Origin: Actinomycetospora sp. NBRC 106375
GTDB lineage: Bacteria > Actinomycetota > Actinomycetes > Mycobacteriales > Pseudonocardiaceae
DNA length: 64,000 nucleotides
NCBI RefSeq assembly: GCF_030269665.1
Contig: NZ_BSTS01000002.1
Coordinates: forward strand, 124,001-188,000
Reading direction: 5' to 3'
A program made the translations under genes and the position numbers. The notes beneath the pieces were generated by a model. That model saw only the letters and a list, made by a program, of their open reading frames with translations, made no database searches and was not told where the DNA came from. Below are positions 28,240 through 37,646 of this stretch, piece by piece (the first letter of the stretch is position 1; every line of letters starts with the position of its first letter).

Positions 28240-29514
28240 TCAGTCGGTGCCCAGCCCCGGAATGATCACCGGAGGTGCGCCCCGGCCACTGCCCGCCAGG
28301 ACACCGCCGGCCGGCAACGAGGCCAGCGCCGTCGTGTCCTGCTGGTCATTCTGCTGCTGCCCGGATCCGCCACTGGCGGCGGGTCCGCCGGGGTTCGACG
28401 AGTTGAACGGCGCGGGCCCCACGTTCTGGCTGCCGCGGACGTCCACCGGCGGTGCCTCGTTGCAACGCACGCTGGTGTCCATCGGGATGAAGTCCTTCGC
28501 CGTCGCCGGCCGCCAGCCGTTGTCCGGGGTCAGGTAGCCGTTGCGGCAGTACGGCGGGTCGGCGATGTTCAGCACCAGGCCGAAGTGCACGCGGCCGTCG
28601 CCGGGGACGACGGTCGGGGCCGCCGCCGAGAGCGCCGGGTAGGTCACGAGCACCTGCTCCACCCCGGCCAGCCGCGGCTGGATGATGCGGGTGACGGTCA
28701 GCAGGTTCGCGATCGTGCGGCTGAGGTCCGGGCCGACGTCCCGGATGAGGCCCTCGAGCTCCCTCGCGGCCGGCGGGGCCGAGTTGACCAGCCGACGCAG
28801 GTTCGGGTCGTCGGCCTTGAGCTGAGCCGTGAACAGCTGCAGGTCGCGGCTGAACGAGATGATCTGCGGCCCGAGGGAGGCCTGCGTGTTCAGGACGATG
28901 CGCCCGTCGCGCAGCAGCTGCGTGAACTGCGGCAGGTTGCGGATCGCGTCGGGGATCAGGGCGTTCGTCCCGTCGAGCAGGCGCTGCAGGTCCGGCCCCG
29001 CGCGGTCGAACGCCTTGTAGAGCTCGTCGACCGTGGTGCGGAGCTCGGGCAGGGGCACCGAGGTCGCCAGGGCGTTGAGGTCGGCGAGCAGCTGGTCCAC
29101 CGGCACGGGGGTGCGGGTCCGCTCCTGCGGGATGATCGACCCGTCCTCGAGGTACGGGCCGGCGTCCGACGGCGGCTCGAGATCGACGAACTGCTCACCG
29201 ACAGCCGACCGGTTGGCGATCACCGCGGTCGCCGACGCCGGGACGTCCGGCGAGTCGTTCTCGATCTCGAGGTCGACCTCGAGACCTTGCGGGGTGACCC
29301 GCATGTCGCCGACCTTGCCGATCTCGACCCCGCGGTAGCTCACCGAGGCGTCCGGGAAGATGCCGCCGGAGTCGGCCAGCTCCACCTTCACGACGTACGG
29401 GCCGAGGCCGATCAGCGAGTCGGCGCCGACGTAGCGCAGGCTCACGTAGCCGATGCCGACGATCGAGATGACGGCGAAGAGCGCCACCAGCCGCAGCGTG
29501 CGTGTGCCGATCAT
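28240..29514 (-). CDS. MCE family protein, MceF position
   Basis: 424 residues: one N-terminal membrane span (~8-27), the MCE/MlaD domain (YVVKVELADSGGIFPDASVSYRGVEIGKVGD...VIANRSAVGEQFVDLEP), a helical region to ~290, and a Gly/Ser/Gln-rich tail. It is the sixth Mce subunit of a predicted hexameric lipid shuttle in the cell envelope. Overlaps mceE by 4 bp. Confidence 0.93.
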   Translation of the reverse strand: MIGTRTLRLVALFAVISIVGIGYVSLRYVGADSLIGLGPYVVKVELADSGGIFPDASVSYRGVEIGKVGDMRVTPQGLEVDLEIENDSPDVPASATAVIANRSAVGEQFVDLEPPSDAGPYLEDGSIIPQERTRTPVPVDQLLADLNALATSVPLPELRTTVDELYKAFDRAGPDLQRLLDGTNALIPDAIRNLPQFTQLLRDGRIVLNTQASLGPQIISFSRDLQLFTAQLKADDPNLRRLVNSAPPAARELEGLIRDVGPDLSRTIANLLTVTRIIQPRLAGVEQVLVTYPALSAAAPTVVPGDGRVHFGLVLNIADPPYCRNGYLTPDNGWRPATAKDFIPMDTSVRCNEAPPVDVRGSQNVGPAPFNSSNPGGPAASGGSGQQQNDQQDTTALASLPAGGVLAGSGRGAPPVIIPGLGTD

Positions 29515-30725
29515 CCGCCGCTCCCTCCGCTGTTCCCGCCGCCGAGGCCTGGGAGCTGGGGCGACGGTCCGGCGGCGGTCTGGTTGTTCCCAGGCGAACC
29601 CGTGCCCTCGGTCGCCGTCGTGCCCTCCTGCGGCGTCGTGCCCGGCGGCTGCAGGAGCTTGAAGATCGCGTCGACCCCCGGCACCTGCGGGTTGTTGAGG
29701 ATGTTCGTCAGGATCGCCTGGAGGTCCAGGTCGACCGTGACGTTGATGTTCGCGAAGTCGCCCTTGATGACGTTGAGCGAGTTGTCCGCGAACGGGATCG
29801 TCAGGAGGATCTGCAGCGACCCGGGCAGAGCGTCGCCGGACTCGACGAGGTTGCGCAGGATCGGCTGGAGGGCCCGCAGGTCGGCGACGGTGTTCGCCTG
29901 GCTGCGGCGGATGACGTCGGTCCCGACGTCCGAGAGCCGGTTCAGCGACTGCAGGGTCTGCACGAGCAGGGCCCGTTGCTGGTTGAGCACGTCCAGGCCC
30001 GGGCCGAGGTTGTCGATGACGTTCGCGATCCGCGCCCGCTGGTCGGCGAGCGTGCGGGTCAGGCGCTCGAGGGAGTCGATCGCCCGCACGATGTCCGCCT
30101 TCTGGCGGTCGAGCGTGCCGACCAGGGTGTCGAGGTTCGTCAGCAGCGACCGCAGCTGCGCCTCGTTGCCGGTGGTCGCCGCGTTGAGCTCGCGGGAGAT
30201 CGTCTGGATCTTCTCGACGCCGCCGCCGTTGAGCAGCAGCGAGAGCGCCCCGAGGACCTCCTCCACCTGGGCCCCGACGTCGGTCCGGTCGACCGGGATC
30301 ACCGCGCCCGCCTGCAGGCGTCCGTGCGGAGGGTCAGTGGGCGAGGGCAGGAGCTCGACGAACTTCTCGCCGAGGAGGCTCGTCTGGCGCAGCTTGGCCG
30401 TGGCGTTGGCCGGCAGGACGACGGCGCCGTTGACCTCGACCGTCGCCTGCGCGGTCCAGCCGTCCGGAGCGAGCGACACGTCACGGATGATCCCGACGGG
30501 CACGTCGTTGACCCGCACGCTGCCGTTGGGCACCAGGTCGACGACGTTCGAGAACTGCGCCGTCACCGTGTACGGGTTCGGGCCGAGGGCCGCGCCGCCG
30601 GGGAGCGGGACCTCCTGCAGTGAGTTGAGGCCGCAGCCCGTCAGCGCGAACACGGCGACCACCAGCAGCGTCGCCACCCGCGTCCGACGCGGCAGCGTCC
30701 GGCGCTCCTTCCGCGGCGCGCTCAC
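29511..30725 (-). CDS. MCE family lipoprotein, MceE position
   Basis: 404 residues from the GTG at 30725 (GTGA overlap with mceD). A twin-arginine-rich N-terminus leads to a lipobox LTGC with C31 as the predicted lipidation site, characteristic of MceE (LprK class). The MCE domain (YTVTAQFSNVVDLVPNGSVRVNDVPVG) and a long helical domain follow, ending in a Gly/Pro/Ser tail. It anchors the Mce complex in the membrane through its lipid. Confidence 0.94.
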   Translation of the reverse strand: MSAPRKERRTLPRRTRVATLLVVAVFALTGCGLNSLQEVPLPGGAALGPNPYTVTAQFSNVVDLVPNGSVRVNDVPVGIIRDVSLAPDGWTAQATVEVNGAVVLPANATAKLRQTSLLGEKFVELLPSPTDPPHGRLQAGAVIPVDRTDVGAQVEEVLGALSLLLNGGGVEKIQTISRELNAATTGNEAQLRSLLTNLDTLVGTLDRQKADIVRAIDSLERLTRTLADQRARIANVIDNLGPGLDVLNQQRALLVQTLQSLNRLSDVGTDVIRRSQANTVADLRALQPILRNLVESGDALPGSLQILLTIPFADNSLNVIKGDFANINVTVDLDLQAILTNILNNPQVPGVDAIFKLLQPPGTTPQEGTTATEGTGSPGNNQTAAGPSPQLPGLGGGNSGGSGG

Positions 30726-32098
30726 TGGCCACCTCCGGTGCTCTCGAAGCCGAGGATGCCGCTGCCGGGCTGGAGGACCCCGCCCCCGCCGGCGCCGCCG
30801 CCCCCGCCGTTGCCGCCCTCGCCCGTGGTGGCGCCGCCGTTCTGGCCGCCGGCGCCCGGCAAGAGGTTGTTCGTCACGGGCTTCAGCGCGTCGAGAGTCG
30901 GCGTGCCGTTGAAGAGGTTGAGCAGGTTCTGGATCGGGGCCAGGGAGACGCCGAGCGGCGTGGTGCCCCCCGTGCCGTTCCCGAGGATCGCCCCGCACAC
31001 CACCGAGGCCCGCGCCAGCTGCGTCACGGCCGCGCTCGGCGGCCCCTGGAGGATCGCCGGCACCCCTGGCTGGTTCGCGAGCAGGTTGCAGAGCAGGGCC
31101 CGCGGGTCCAGACCGTCACCGATGAGCTCCGGCGCGAGGACCGGTCGCACGTCGAGCGTCCCGGACGTGGCGTTGTACGAGTTCGTCAGATTGCCCAGGG
31201 CCGCGGGCGCCACGTTGGCGAACTCCGTGATCGCGGCGCGCTGGCGCACGAGGATGTCGGTGATGCGGGCGAGGCGGCCGACGTCGGTGCGCAGGATGTC
31301 GCGGTTGTCCCGGATGAAGCGGGCGACGTCGTCGAGCGCCGGCGGCAGTGTCGCCAGCACCGTCGACAGGTTGCCGCGCTCCGAGGCGAGGAAGCCGGCG
31401 ATGTCCTGGAGCTGGTTGTTGAGGTCCCGGACCGCCCCGTCGTTGCGGGCGAGCATGTTCGTGAACTGCCCGAGGTTGTCCACCGTCGCGAAGAGGTTGT
31501 CGCGGTTGTCGGCCAGCGTGCCGACCGCGCCACCGAGCTCGGTGATGGTGCTCTTGAGGAGCTCACCGTTCCCGCCGAGGGCACCCGCCGACGACTGCAG
31601 CAGCTGGTTGAGGGCGCCCGTACGGTTCGCGCCGTTCGGCCCGAGGGCCCTCGCGATCGTGTCGAGGCTCTGGTAGACGCGGTCGAGCTCGACCGGCGTC
31701 GCCGTGCGCTCGACCGGGATCACCGCGCCGTCGGCGAGCTGGGGCCCGCCGGTGTAGGTCGGGCCGAGCTGGACGTAACGGTCGCTGACCAGGGTCGGCG
31801 CCACGATGACGGCCTGGGGGTCGGCCATCACCGGCGCATCGTTGTCGACCTTGAGCACGACCCGCACCACGTTGCCCTGGGGCACGATCGCGTCGACCGA
31901 CCCCACCGGGATGCCCTGGATCGTCACCTCGTTGTCGACGTAGAGGCCGACCGTGTTGGCGAAGTACGCGGTGACGGTGCGCTGGGTCCCGCGCTGCAGG
32001 GCGTACCAGAGCCCGACCGTGGCGAGCAGGGCGAGCACGACGGCCACGGCCAGGGTGCGCGACGCGCTCTCGAAGAACGTGGCGACACGGTTCGACAT
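30722..32098 (-). CDS. MCE family protein, MceD position
   Basis: 458 residues: membrane span ~15-35 (LAVAVVLALLATVGLWYAL), MCE domain (VTAYFANTVGLYVDNEVTIQGIPVGSVD), helical shaft, and a C-terminal Gly-rich tail after residue ~420. The ATG overlaps the mceC stop by one base (TGATG); its stop overlaps mceE by four. Confidence 0.93.
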   Translation of the reverse strand: MSNRVATFFESASRTLAVAVVLALLATVGLWYALQRGTQRTVTAYFANTVGLYVDNEVTIQGIPVGSVDAIVPQGNVVRVVLKVDNDAPVMADPQAVIVAPTLVSDRYVQLGPTYTGGPQLADGAVIPVERTATPVELDRVYQSLDTIARALGPNGANRTGALNQLLQSSAGALGGNGELLKSTITELGGAVGTLADNRDNLFATVDNLGQFTNMLARNDGAVRDLNNQLQDIAGFLASERGNLSTVLATLPPALDDVARFIRDNRDILRTDVGRLARITDILVRQRAAITEFANVAPAALGNLTNSYNATSGTLDVRPVLAPELIGDGLDPRALLCNLLANQPGVPAILQGPPSAAVTQLARASVVCGAILGNGTGGTTPLGVSLAPIQNLLNLFNGTPTLDALKPVTNNLLPGAGGQNGGATTGEGGNGGGGGAGGGGVLQPGSGILGFESTGGGQ

Positions 32099-33405
32099 CA
32101 GTTGCCCCCGCCCGTGCCGCCGGGAGTCTCACCGGGCAGGGCGGGCGCGGCGCCGCCCGCACGCGGGGCCAGCGCCGCCGTCAGCGCGTTCACGTCGGGC
32201 ACCCCGTTCGGGAAGAGGATCGCCAGCTGCTGCGGAGTCAGACCGTTCGGGCCACCGCCGAGCAGACCCTGGAGCTGGGTGAGCTGTGCGGGGTTGAGGC
32301 CGGCGATGGCCTGCGCCAGCGCGGCCGGGGTGGCCGGCAGCGCCGGCAGGCCGAGCTGGGCCAGCGCGGCCTGCAGGATCTGCAGGAGCACCGCCGGGTC
32401 GACCGCGCCGAGCAGGCCGGCCGGATCCAGGCTCGAGCCCGGGTCGCACGCCTGGTCACCCGGCGGGTCCAGGTTGCAGATGTACGCGTCGAACCACCGG
32501 CCGTTGCCGACGACGTTGCCGAACACCCGGATGAACGGCGACAGCAGGCGCAGGCCGTTCTCGAGGTTCGCCGAGTTCTCCTCGAGCGTCGTGAGCACGC
32601 CGTTGAGCTCCTCGAGCGTCGGGCGCAGCGTCGCCTCGTTGTCGGCGACGAGGCCCCGGAGCTGCTCGGCGAGCGCGATCGTGCCGTTGAGCAGGTTGTC
32701 GATGGCGGCCTTGCGGGCCCGCAGCTCGCCCAGCAGGAGGTTGCCGTCGTTGATCAGCCGCTCCACCTCGGCGTCCCGGTCGGCGAGCACCTGGGTGGTC
32801 GTGCGGGTGTTCGCCAGCAGCCTCGACAGCTCCTGGTCGCGCGAGGAGATCGTCCGCGAGAGCCTGCTCAGGCCGTCGAGCGCGCCCCGGACCGGGCCGG
32901 CGGCGCCGTCGAGGGTCGTCGACAGCACGCCGAGGCTCTGGGAGAGCTGGTCGGTGTTGATGTCCTCGACCGTCGTCGACAGCTGCGAGAACGCCTGGAT
33001 GACGTCGAACGGCGCCCGCGTGCGCTGCCGGGGGATCGCCTGGTCCGGGTCGAGCGGCTGGTCACCGGCCGGGTCGAGGGCGATGTACTTCTGCCCGAGC
33101 ACCGTCTTGATCTCGATCGACGCCGAGGTCCGGTTCCCGATCCAGGCGTCGGGCGCCTTGAACGAGATGACGACGTCCGTGCCGTCGAGCTCGAGGTCGG
33201 TCACGGTGCCGACCCGGATGCCGGCCACCCGCACATCGTCGTCGGGCAGCACACCCGCCGACTCGCTGAACCGTGCCGTGTACGTCGGGCCCTGCCCGAT
33301 CAGCGGCAGGTCCTTGATGTTCAGCGACGCGGCCATGAGCAGCAGCAGGATCGCGAGGCTCGCCGCGCCGATCGGGATCGGGTTCCGCTTGCGGAACGGC
33401 TTCAT
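32098..33405 (-). CDS. MCE family protein, MceC position
   Basis: 435 residues from ATG 33405 (MKPFRKRNPIPIGAASLAIL), which overlaps the mceB stop as ATGA; an ATG at 33414 would add three residues. Membrane span ~9-29, MCE domain (YTARFSESAGVLPDDDVRVAGIRVG), helical region, then a Leu/Pro/Ala-rich C-terminal tail. Confidence 0.93.
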   Translation of the reverse strand: MKPFRKRNPIPIGAASLAILLLLMAASLNIKDLPLIGQGPTYTARFSESAGVLPDDDVRVAGIRVGTVTDLELDGTDVVISFKAPDAWIGNRTSASIEIKTVLGQKYIALDPAGDQPLDPDQAIPRQRTRAPFDVIQAFSQLSTTVEDINTDQLSQSLGVLSTTLDGAAGPVRGALDGLSRLSRTISSRDQELSRLLANTRTTTQVLADRDAEVERLINDGNLLLGELRARKAAIDNLLNGTIALAEQLRGLVADNEATLRPTLEELNGVLTTLEENSANLENGLRLLSPFIRVFGNVVGNGRWFDAYICNLDPPGDQACDPGSSLDPAGLLGAVDPAVLLQILQAALAQLGLPALPATPAALAQAIAGLNPAQLTQLQGLLGGGPNGLTPQQLAILFPNGVPDVNALTAALAPRAGGAAPALPGETPGGTGGGN

Positions 33406-34496
33406 CCGCTGCATCGGTCCGCCGTATCCGGGAGGGGGAGGGTGAAGTCGCCGGGCTTCTGCGGACCGGCGCCGTCGGGATCGGGGAGGACCGGTCCCAG
33501 GATCGGGAACACGTCGCCGATCGGCTTGCCGCCGAAGTTGATGCTGCCGCCCGCGGCACACAGGTAGAAGTTGAACCAGGAGCCGTAGCTGCCGGCCCGG
33601 CCGAAGTTGTTCGCCTTCTGCGGCGTGAGCCGCAGGAAGTTCTCCACGAGGCCCCGGTTGTCGTTGAGGTTGGACGACAGCTGCCCCAGCCGCACGATGT
33701 CGTCGCGCAGCGGCGGGCGGGCGTCGGCCAGGAGGCCGGCCGTGGTCGTCGTCAGGTCGGCGATCGGCTGCAGGGTCTCCCCGATCGAGACGCGGTCGGC
33801 GGCGAGGCCGCTGACCAGCTGCTGCAGCGACACGATGAGACCGGACAGCCGGTCGTCCCGGGCGTTGACCGTGTCGAGCACGGCGTTCAGGTTGTTGATC
33901 AGACTGCCGATCACGGCGTCGCGGTCGGCGATCGTCGACGTCAGCGACGCGGTGCGGGCCAGCAGCGAGTTCACCGTGCCGCCCTCGCCCTGCAGCACCT
34001 GGATGATCTCGAACGACAGCTGGTTGATGTCGGTCGGGTTCAGCGCCTGGAACAGCGGCTTGAAGCCGTTGAAGACCACCGTCAGGTTCAGCGGCGGCCG
34101 GGTCTGGCTCTGGGGGACCGTCGCGCCGGGCGCCAGCATCGCGTTCATCGGCCCGTTGCCGCGGGCGATCTCGAGGTACCGCTGACCGACGAGGTTCTGG
34201 TACTTGATCGAGAAGATCGACCCCGTCGGCAGCTTGCGGTTCTCGTCGACCTTGAACGTCACCTCCGCGACGTTGCGGTCGACGAGCTGAACGTCGGTGA
34301 CCTGACCGACCCGCACCCCGGCGATCCGCACGTCGCTGCCGGAGATGAGGCCGGACGCGTCGGTGAACCGCGCCTTGTAGTTCTCGGTGCTGCCGAAGTA
34401 GGAGTTCTGGATGGCCGTGGCCAGCAGGGCCACCGACAGCACCGTGACGATGGTGAAGATCACCAGCTTGATCAGCGGCGGAGCGAGCCCCCTCAT
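33402..34496 (-). CDS. MCE family protein, MceB position
   Basis: 364 residues: membrane span ~8-29, MCE domain (YKARFTDASGLISGSDVRIAGVRVGQVTD...YQNLVGQRYLEI) and helical region, with little extra tail. The ATG overlaps mceA by 4 bp. Confidence 0.94.
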   Translation of the reverse strand: MRGLAPPLIKLVIFTIVTVLSVALLATAIQNSYFGSTENYKARFTDASGLISGSDVRIAGVRVGQVTDVQLVDRNVAEVTFKVDENRKLPTGSIFSIKYQNLVGQRYLEIARGNGPMNAMLAPGATVPQSQTRPPLNLTVVFNGFKPLFQALNPTDINQLSFEIIQVLQGEGGTVNSLLARTASLTSTIADRDAVIGSLINNLNAVLDTVNARDDRLSGLIVSLQQLVSGLAADRVSIGETLQPIADLTTTTAGLLADARPPLRDDIVRLGQLSSNLNDNRGLVENFLRLTPQKANNFGRAGSYGSWFNFYLCAAGGSINFGGKPIGDVFPILGPVLPDPDGAGPQKPGDFTLPLPDTADRCSG

Positions 34497-35965
34497 CGGA
34501 CCACCGCCGGGGCCCCGCGGAGCGTCGACGCCGTGAGGTAGGGCGCGAACGAGGGCACCTGCGCCGGGGTGATCCCCATCTGCATGGCCGTCACCTCGGT
34601 CACCAGCCCCCGCTCCTCGGGCGAGTTCGGGCTGTTCGGCAGGCCGATGTTGGCGCCGTCGACGCGGCCCGACGCCGCCTGGCCCTCGGTCTGGCCGCCG
34701 CCGTTCTGGCCGCCCGTGCGCGCCGCCGAGGCGGACTCGTCACCGGTCTGCGAGTCCTGGTCGATCTGCTCGCCCTGCCCGCCGGCGTAGGCGTCCTGCG
34801 TGCTCCGCGACGCCTCCGGGTGGTTGGACCCGTCCTGGATGGGACCTCCCGGCGGGTCCTGGGGCGCCTGGCCCTGGATCTGGTAGCAGCGCGGGCCGCG
34901 GGTGTCGAGGTACCGAGGTTCCTCGCCGGGCACGTACTTGCCCCGGTCGATCGTGATCTCGGCGTCGATCTGGATACCGGTGTCCGGCTTCAGGACCTCG
35001 TTGATCTTCGGTGTGAGGTCCGTCAGCTGCCGGAACAGGCAGGGGAACTCCGAGCTGTAGCGCGCGAGCAGCTCGAGGATCGGTCGCGAGGTGGCGGCGA
35101 GCTCGATGATGTTCTCCCGGTTCGCCGCGAGGAAGGCCGTCGTCGTGTCCGACGCCGAGGTCACCGAGCGGAAGGTCGACTCGAACGCCGCGCGCTGCTC
35201 GACGAGGGTCCGGCTGGTGGTGACGAGGTTGTCGAGCGCGAGGATCAGGTCCGGGCTCGCCTGGTTGTAGATGTCCGCCGTCGGGGCGAGCGCCCGCAGG
35301 TTGGCCTGCAGGTCGGGCAGCGCCGGGATGACGCCCTCGACGTACTGGTTGAGCAGCACCAGGGTGTTGCCCAGGTTCTTGCCGCGCCCGGACAGCGCCT
35401 GGGAGACCGCACCCAGGGTGTCCGAGAGCTTCTCCGGCTGCACCGCCGTGAGCACCGGCAGCAGGTTGTTGAGCACCTGCTCGGTCTCGGTGGCGTTCTG
35501 CGAGCGGTCCTGGGCGATCGTGTCGCCCTCCTCGAGGGGGCGCGCACTCCCGTTCGGCGGGATCGAGAGCGACACGTAGCGCTCGCCGAAGAGGGTCTTC
35601 GGGATCAGCATCGCCGTGGTGTTGCTGGGGATGGTCGGCAGGAAGTCGGGGTCCATCGCCATCTCGATCACGGCGCCCGACCCGTCGCTGTCGACGGACT
35701 TGATCTCGCCGACGATGACGCCGCGGACCTTGACGTCGCCCTGCTTGGAGAGCTGGTTGCCGACCGTGTCCGTGCGCAGGTAGACCGTATCGACCGGCTT
35801 GAACACCTTGTTGAAGTTGGCGATGCACAGCGCGACGATCAGCGCCATGATCAGGAGCAGCACCAGGCCGCTGAGGCGCCGCCGGGTGGGGCTCAGCGGC
35901 GGCCGCTTGTCCTTGACCTGCGGGCCCTCGTCCTCCCGCTCCATGGTCTGGGTCGGGGCGCTCAT
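34493..35965 (-). CDS. MCE family protein, MceA position
   Basis: 490 residues from ATG 35965 (ATGA overlap with the second yrbE gene). The charged cytoplasmic N-terminus is followed by a span (~34-54), the MCE domain (VYLRTDTVGNQLSKQGDVKVRGVIVGEIK) and the long helical domain. A tail rich in Gln/Gly/Asp/Ser begins near residue 390. It is the first Mce subunit of the operon. Confidence 0.94.
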   Translation of the reverse strand: MSAPTQTMEREDEGPQVKDKRPPLSPTRRRLSGLVLLLIMALIVALCIANFNKVFKPVDTVYLRTDTVGNQLSKQGDVKVRGVIVGEIKSVDSDGSGAVIEMAMDPDFLPTIPSNTTAMLIPKTLFGERYVSLSIPPNGSARPLEEGDTIAQDRSQNATETEQVLNNLLPVLTAVQPEKLSDTLGAVSQALSGRGKNLGNTLVLLNQYVEGVIPALPDLQANLRALAPTADIYNQASPDLILALDNLVTTSRTLVEQRAAFESTFRSVTSASDTTTAFLAANRENIIELAATSRPILELLARYSSEFPCLFRQLTDLTPKINEVLKPDTGIQIDAEITIDRGKYVPGEEPRYLDTRGPRCYQIQGQAPQDPPGGPIQDGSNHPEASRSTQDAYAGGQGEQIDQDSQTGDESASAARTGGQNGGGQTEGQAASGRVDGANIGLPNSPNSPEERGLVTEVTAMQMGITPAQVPSFAPYLTASTLRGAPAVVR

Positions 35966-36798
35966 CCGGCGATCCTGATCGAGGTCGTGGTGCCCCAGAT
36001 GGCCAGCGTCAGCAGGTTGTCGAGGATGTTGAAGATGACGATCGAGTTCCGGACGGCGTTGCCGACCGCGACGCCCACCCCGGCCGGCCCGCCGCTGGCG
36101 TTGTAGCCGTAGTAGCAGTGCACGAGGATGATCGCGAAGGCGAACACGAGCACTTTCGCGAACGAATAGACCACGTCCTGCGGTGGCAGGAACAGGTTGA
36201 AGTAGTGGTCGTACGTTCCCGGCGACTGCGTGTAGAAGTTCGTGACGAGCAGCCGGGACGCGAGGTACGAGCTCACGAGGCCGATGACATAGAGCGGGAT
36301 GACCGCGATGAACCCGGCGACCACGCGGGTGGTCACCAGGAACGGCAGCGAGGGCACCGCCATGACCTCGAGGGCGTCGATCTCCTCCGACACCCGCTGG
36401 GCGCCGAGCTGGGCGGTGAAGCCCGCGCCGACCGTCGCGGACAGCGCCAGCGCCGACACCAGCGGCGCGACCTCGCGGGTGTTGAAGTAGGCGGTGACGA
36501 AGCCCGCGAACGCCGAGGTGCCGATCTGGTTCAGCGCCGAGTAGCCCTGGAGGCCGACGACGCTGCCGGTGAAGAAGGTCAGCGTGCCGACGATGACCAC
36601 CGTGCCGCCGATGAGCGCGAGCGCGCCCGACCCGAAGGCCACCTCGGTCAGCAGACGGAGGACCTCGCGCTGGTAGCGCGTGACCGACTTCGGGATCCAC
36701 CCGATGGTGCGCGCGAAGAACGACGCCTGGTCGCCGAGGGTGTCGAGGACACCCAGGGGTGCCTCGGCGACGCGCCGAGCGCGTGAAGTGATCGTCAT
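35962..36798 (-). CDS. ABC transporter permease, MlaE/YrbE family (YrbEB position)
   Basis: 278 residues with about six hydrophobic segments. The family signature SEEIDALEVMAVPSLPFLVTTRVVAG is at ~135-160, and GYNASGGPAGVGVAVGNAVRNS lies near the C-terminus. It pairs with YrbEA and the Mkl ATPase as the membrane core of the Mce importer. It is 53 bases after yrbEA and overlaps mceA by 4 bp. Confidence 0.94.
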   Translation of the reverse strand: MTITSRARRVAEAPLGVLDTLGDQASFFARTIGWIPKSVTRYQREVLRLLTEVAFGSGALALIGGTVVIVGTLTFFTGSVVGLQGYSALNQIGTSAFAGFVTAYFNTREVAPLVSALALSATVGAGFTAQLGAQRVSEEIDALEVMAVPSLPFLVTTRVVAGFIAVIPLYVIGLVSSYLASRLLVTNFYTQSPGTYDHYFNLFLPPQDVVYSFAKVLVFAFAIILVHCYYGYNASGGPAGVGVAVGNAVRNSIVIFNILDNLLTLAIWGTTTSIRIAG

Positions 36799-36851
36799 CG
36801 AATCCTGGCCTGGGGAGCGGCGGTCAGAACGTCAGAGCTGGGTCGGAGAGA

Positions 36852-37646
36852 TCAGAACTTGGACGGGGGCACGAGGTTGAGGTACACGGCCGTCACGATC
36901 ACGTTGATCGCGAACAGCAGGATGAAGGTGATGACGACGGCCTGGTTGACCGCGTCGCCCACACCCTTCGGTCCGCCGGCGGGGTTGAGCCCCCGGTAGG
37001 CGGCGACGACGCCCGCGGCGAGACCGAAGAGCGCTGCCTTGATGAAGCCGACGATGAGGTCGCCGGTCTTCGACAGCGCCGAGAAGCCCTGCACGTAGGC
37101 GCCCGGGGTGACGCCCTGCAGCACGACGTTGAAGTAGTAGCCGCCGGCCACACCCACGAGGCAGACCAGCCCAAAGAGCAGCGACGACACGAGGATCGCG
37201 GCGAGGACCCGGGGCACGACCAGGCGCTGGATGGGGTTGACCCCGAGCACCTCCATCGCGTCGATCTCCTCGCGGATGGTGCGGGCACCGAGGTCGGCGC
37301 AGATCGCGGAGCCGCCGGCACCGGCGACCAGGAGCGCGCAGATGACCGGCGCCGCCTGCTGGATGACGGCCAGGGTGCTCGCCGCACCGGAGAACGACTG
37401 CGCACCGAACTGGCGGATCAGCGACCCGAGCTGCAGCGAGATGACCGAACCGAAGGAGATCGAGACCAGCGCCGAGGGGAGGATGCACACCCGGGAGATG
37501 AACCAGCACTGCTCGATGAACTCGCGCGTCTGGAACGGCCGCTGGAAGATGCCGACGACGACGTCGAGGCCGAGAGCGAACAGCTTCCCGGTGGCGGACA
37601 GCGCCCCGGCACCCGGGAAGTTGCCCGTCGCGATGCGGTTGCTCAC
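36852..37646 (-). CDS. ABC transporter permease, MlaE/YrbE family (YrbEA position)
   Basis: 264 residues; the EIDAMEVLGVNPIQRLVVPRVLA signature and GLNPAGGPKGVGDAVNQAVV place it with YrbE1A-type permeases. The N-terminal helix FQRPFQTREFIEQCWFI resembles the MlaE interfacial helix. Its ATG overlaps the mkl stop by 4 bp. Confidence 0.94.
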   Translation of the reverse strand: MSNRIATGNFPGAGALSATGKLFALGLDVVVGIFQRPFQTREFIEQCWFISRVCILPSALVSISFGSVISLQLGSLIRQFGAQSFSGAASTLAVIQQAAPVICALLVAGAGGSAICADLGARTIREEIDAMEVLGVNPIQRLVVPRVLAAILVSSLLFGLVCLVGVAGGYYFNVVLQGVTPGAYVQGFSALSKTGDLIVGFIKAALFGLAAGVVAAYRGLNPAGGPKGVGDAVNQAVVITFILLFAINVIVTAVYLNLVPPSKF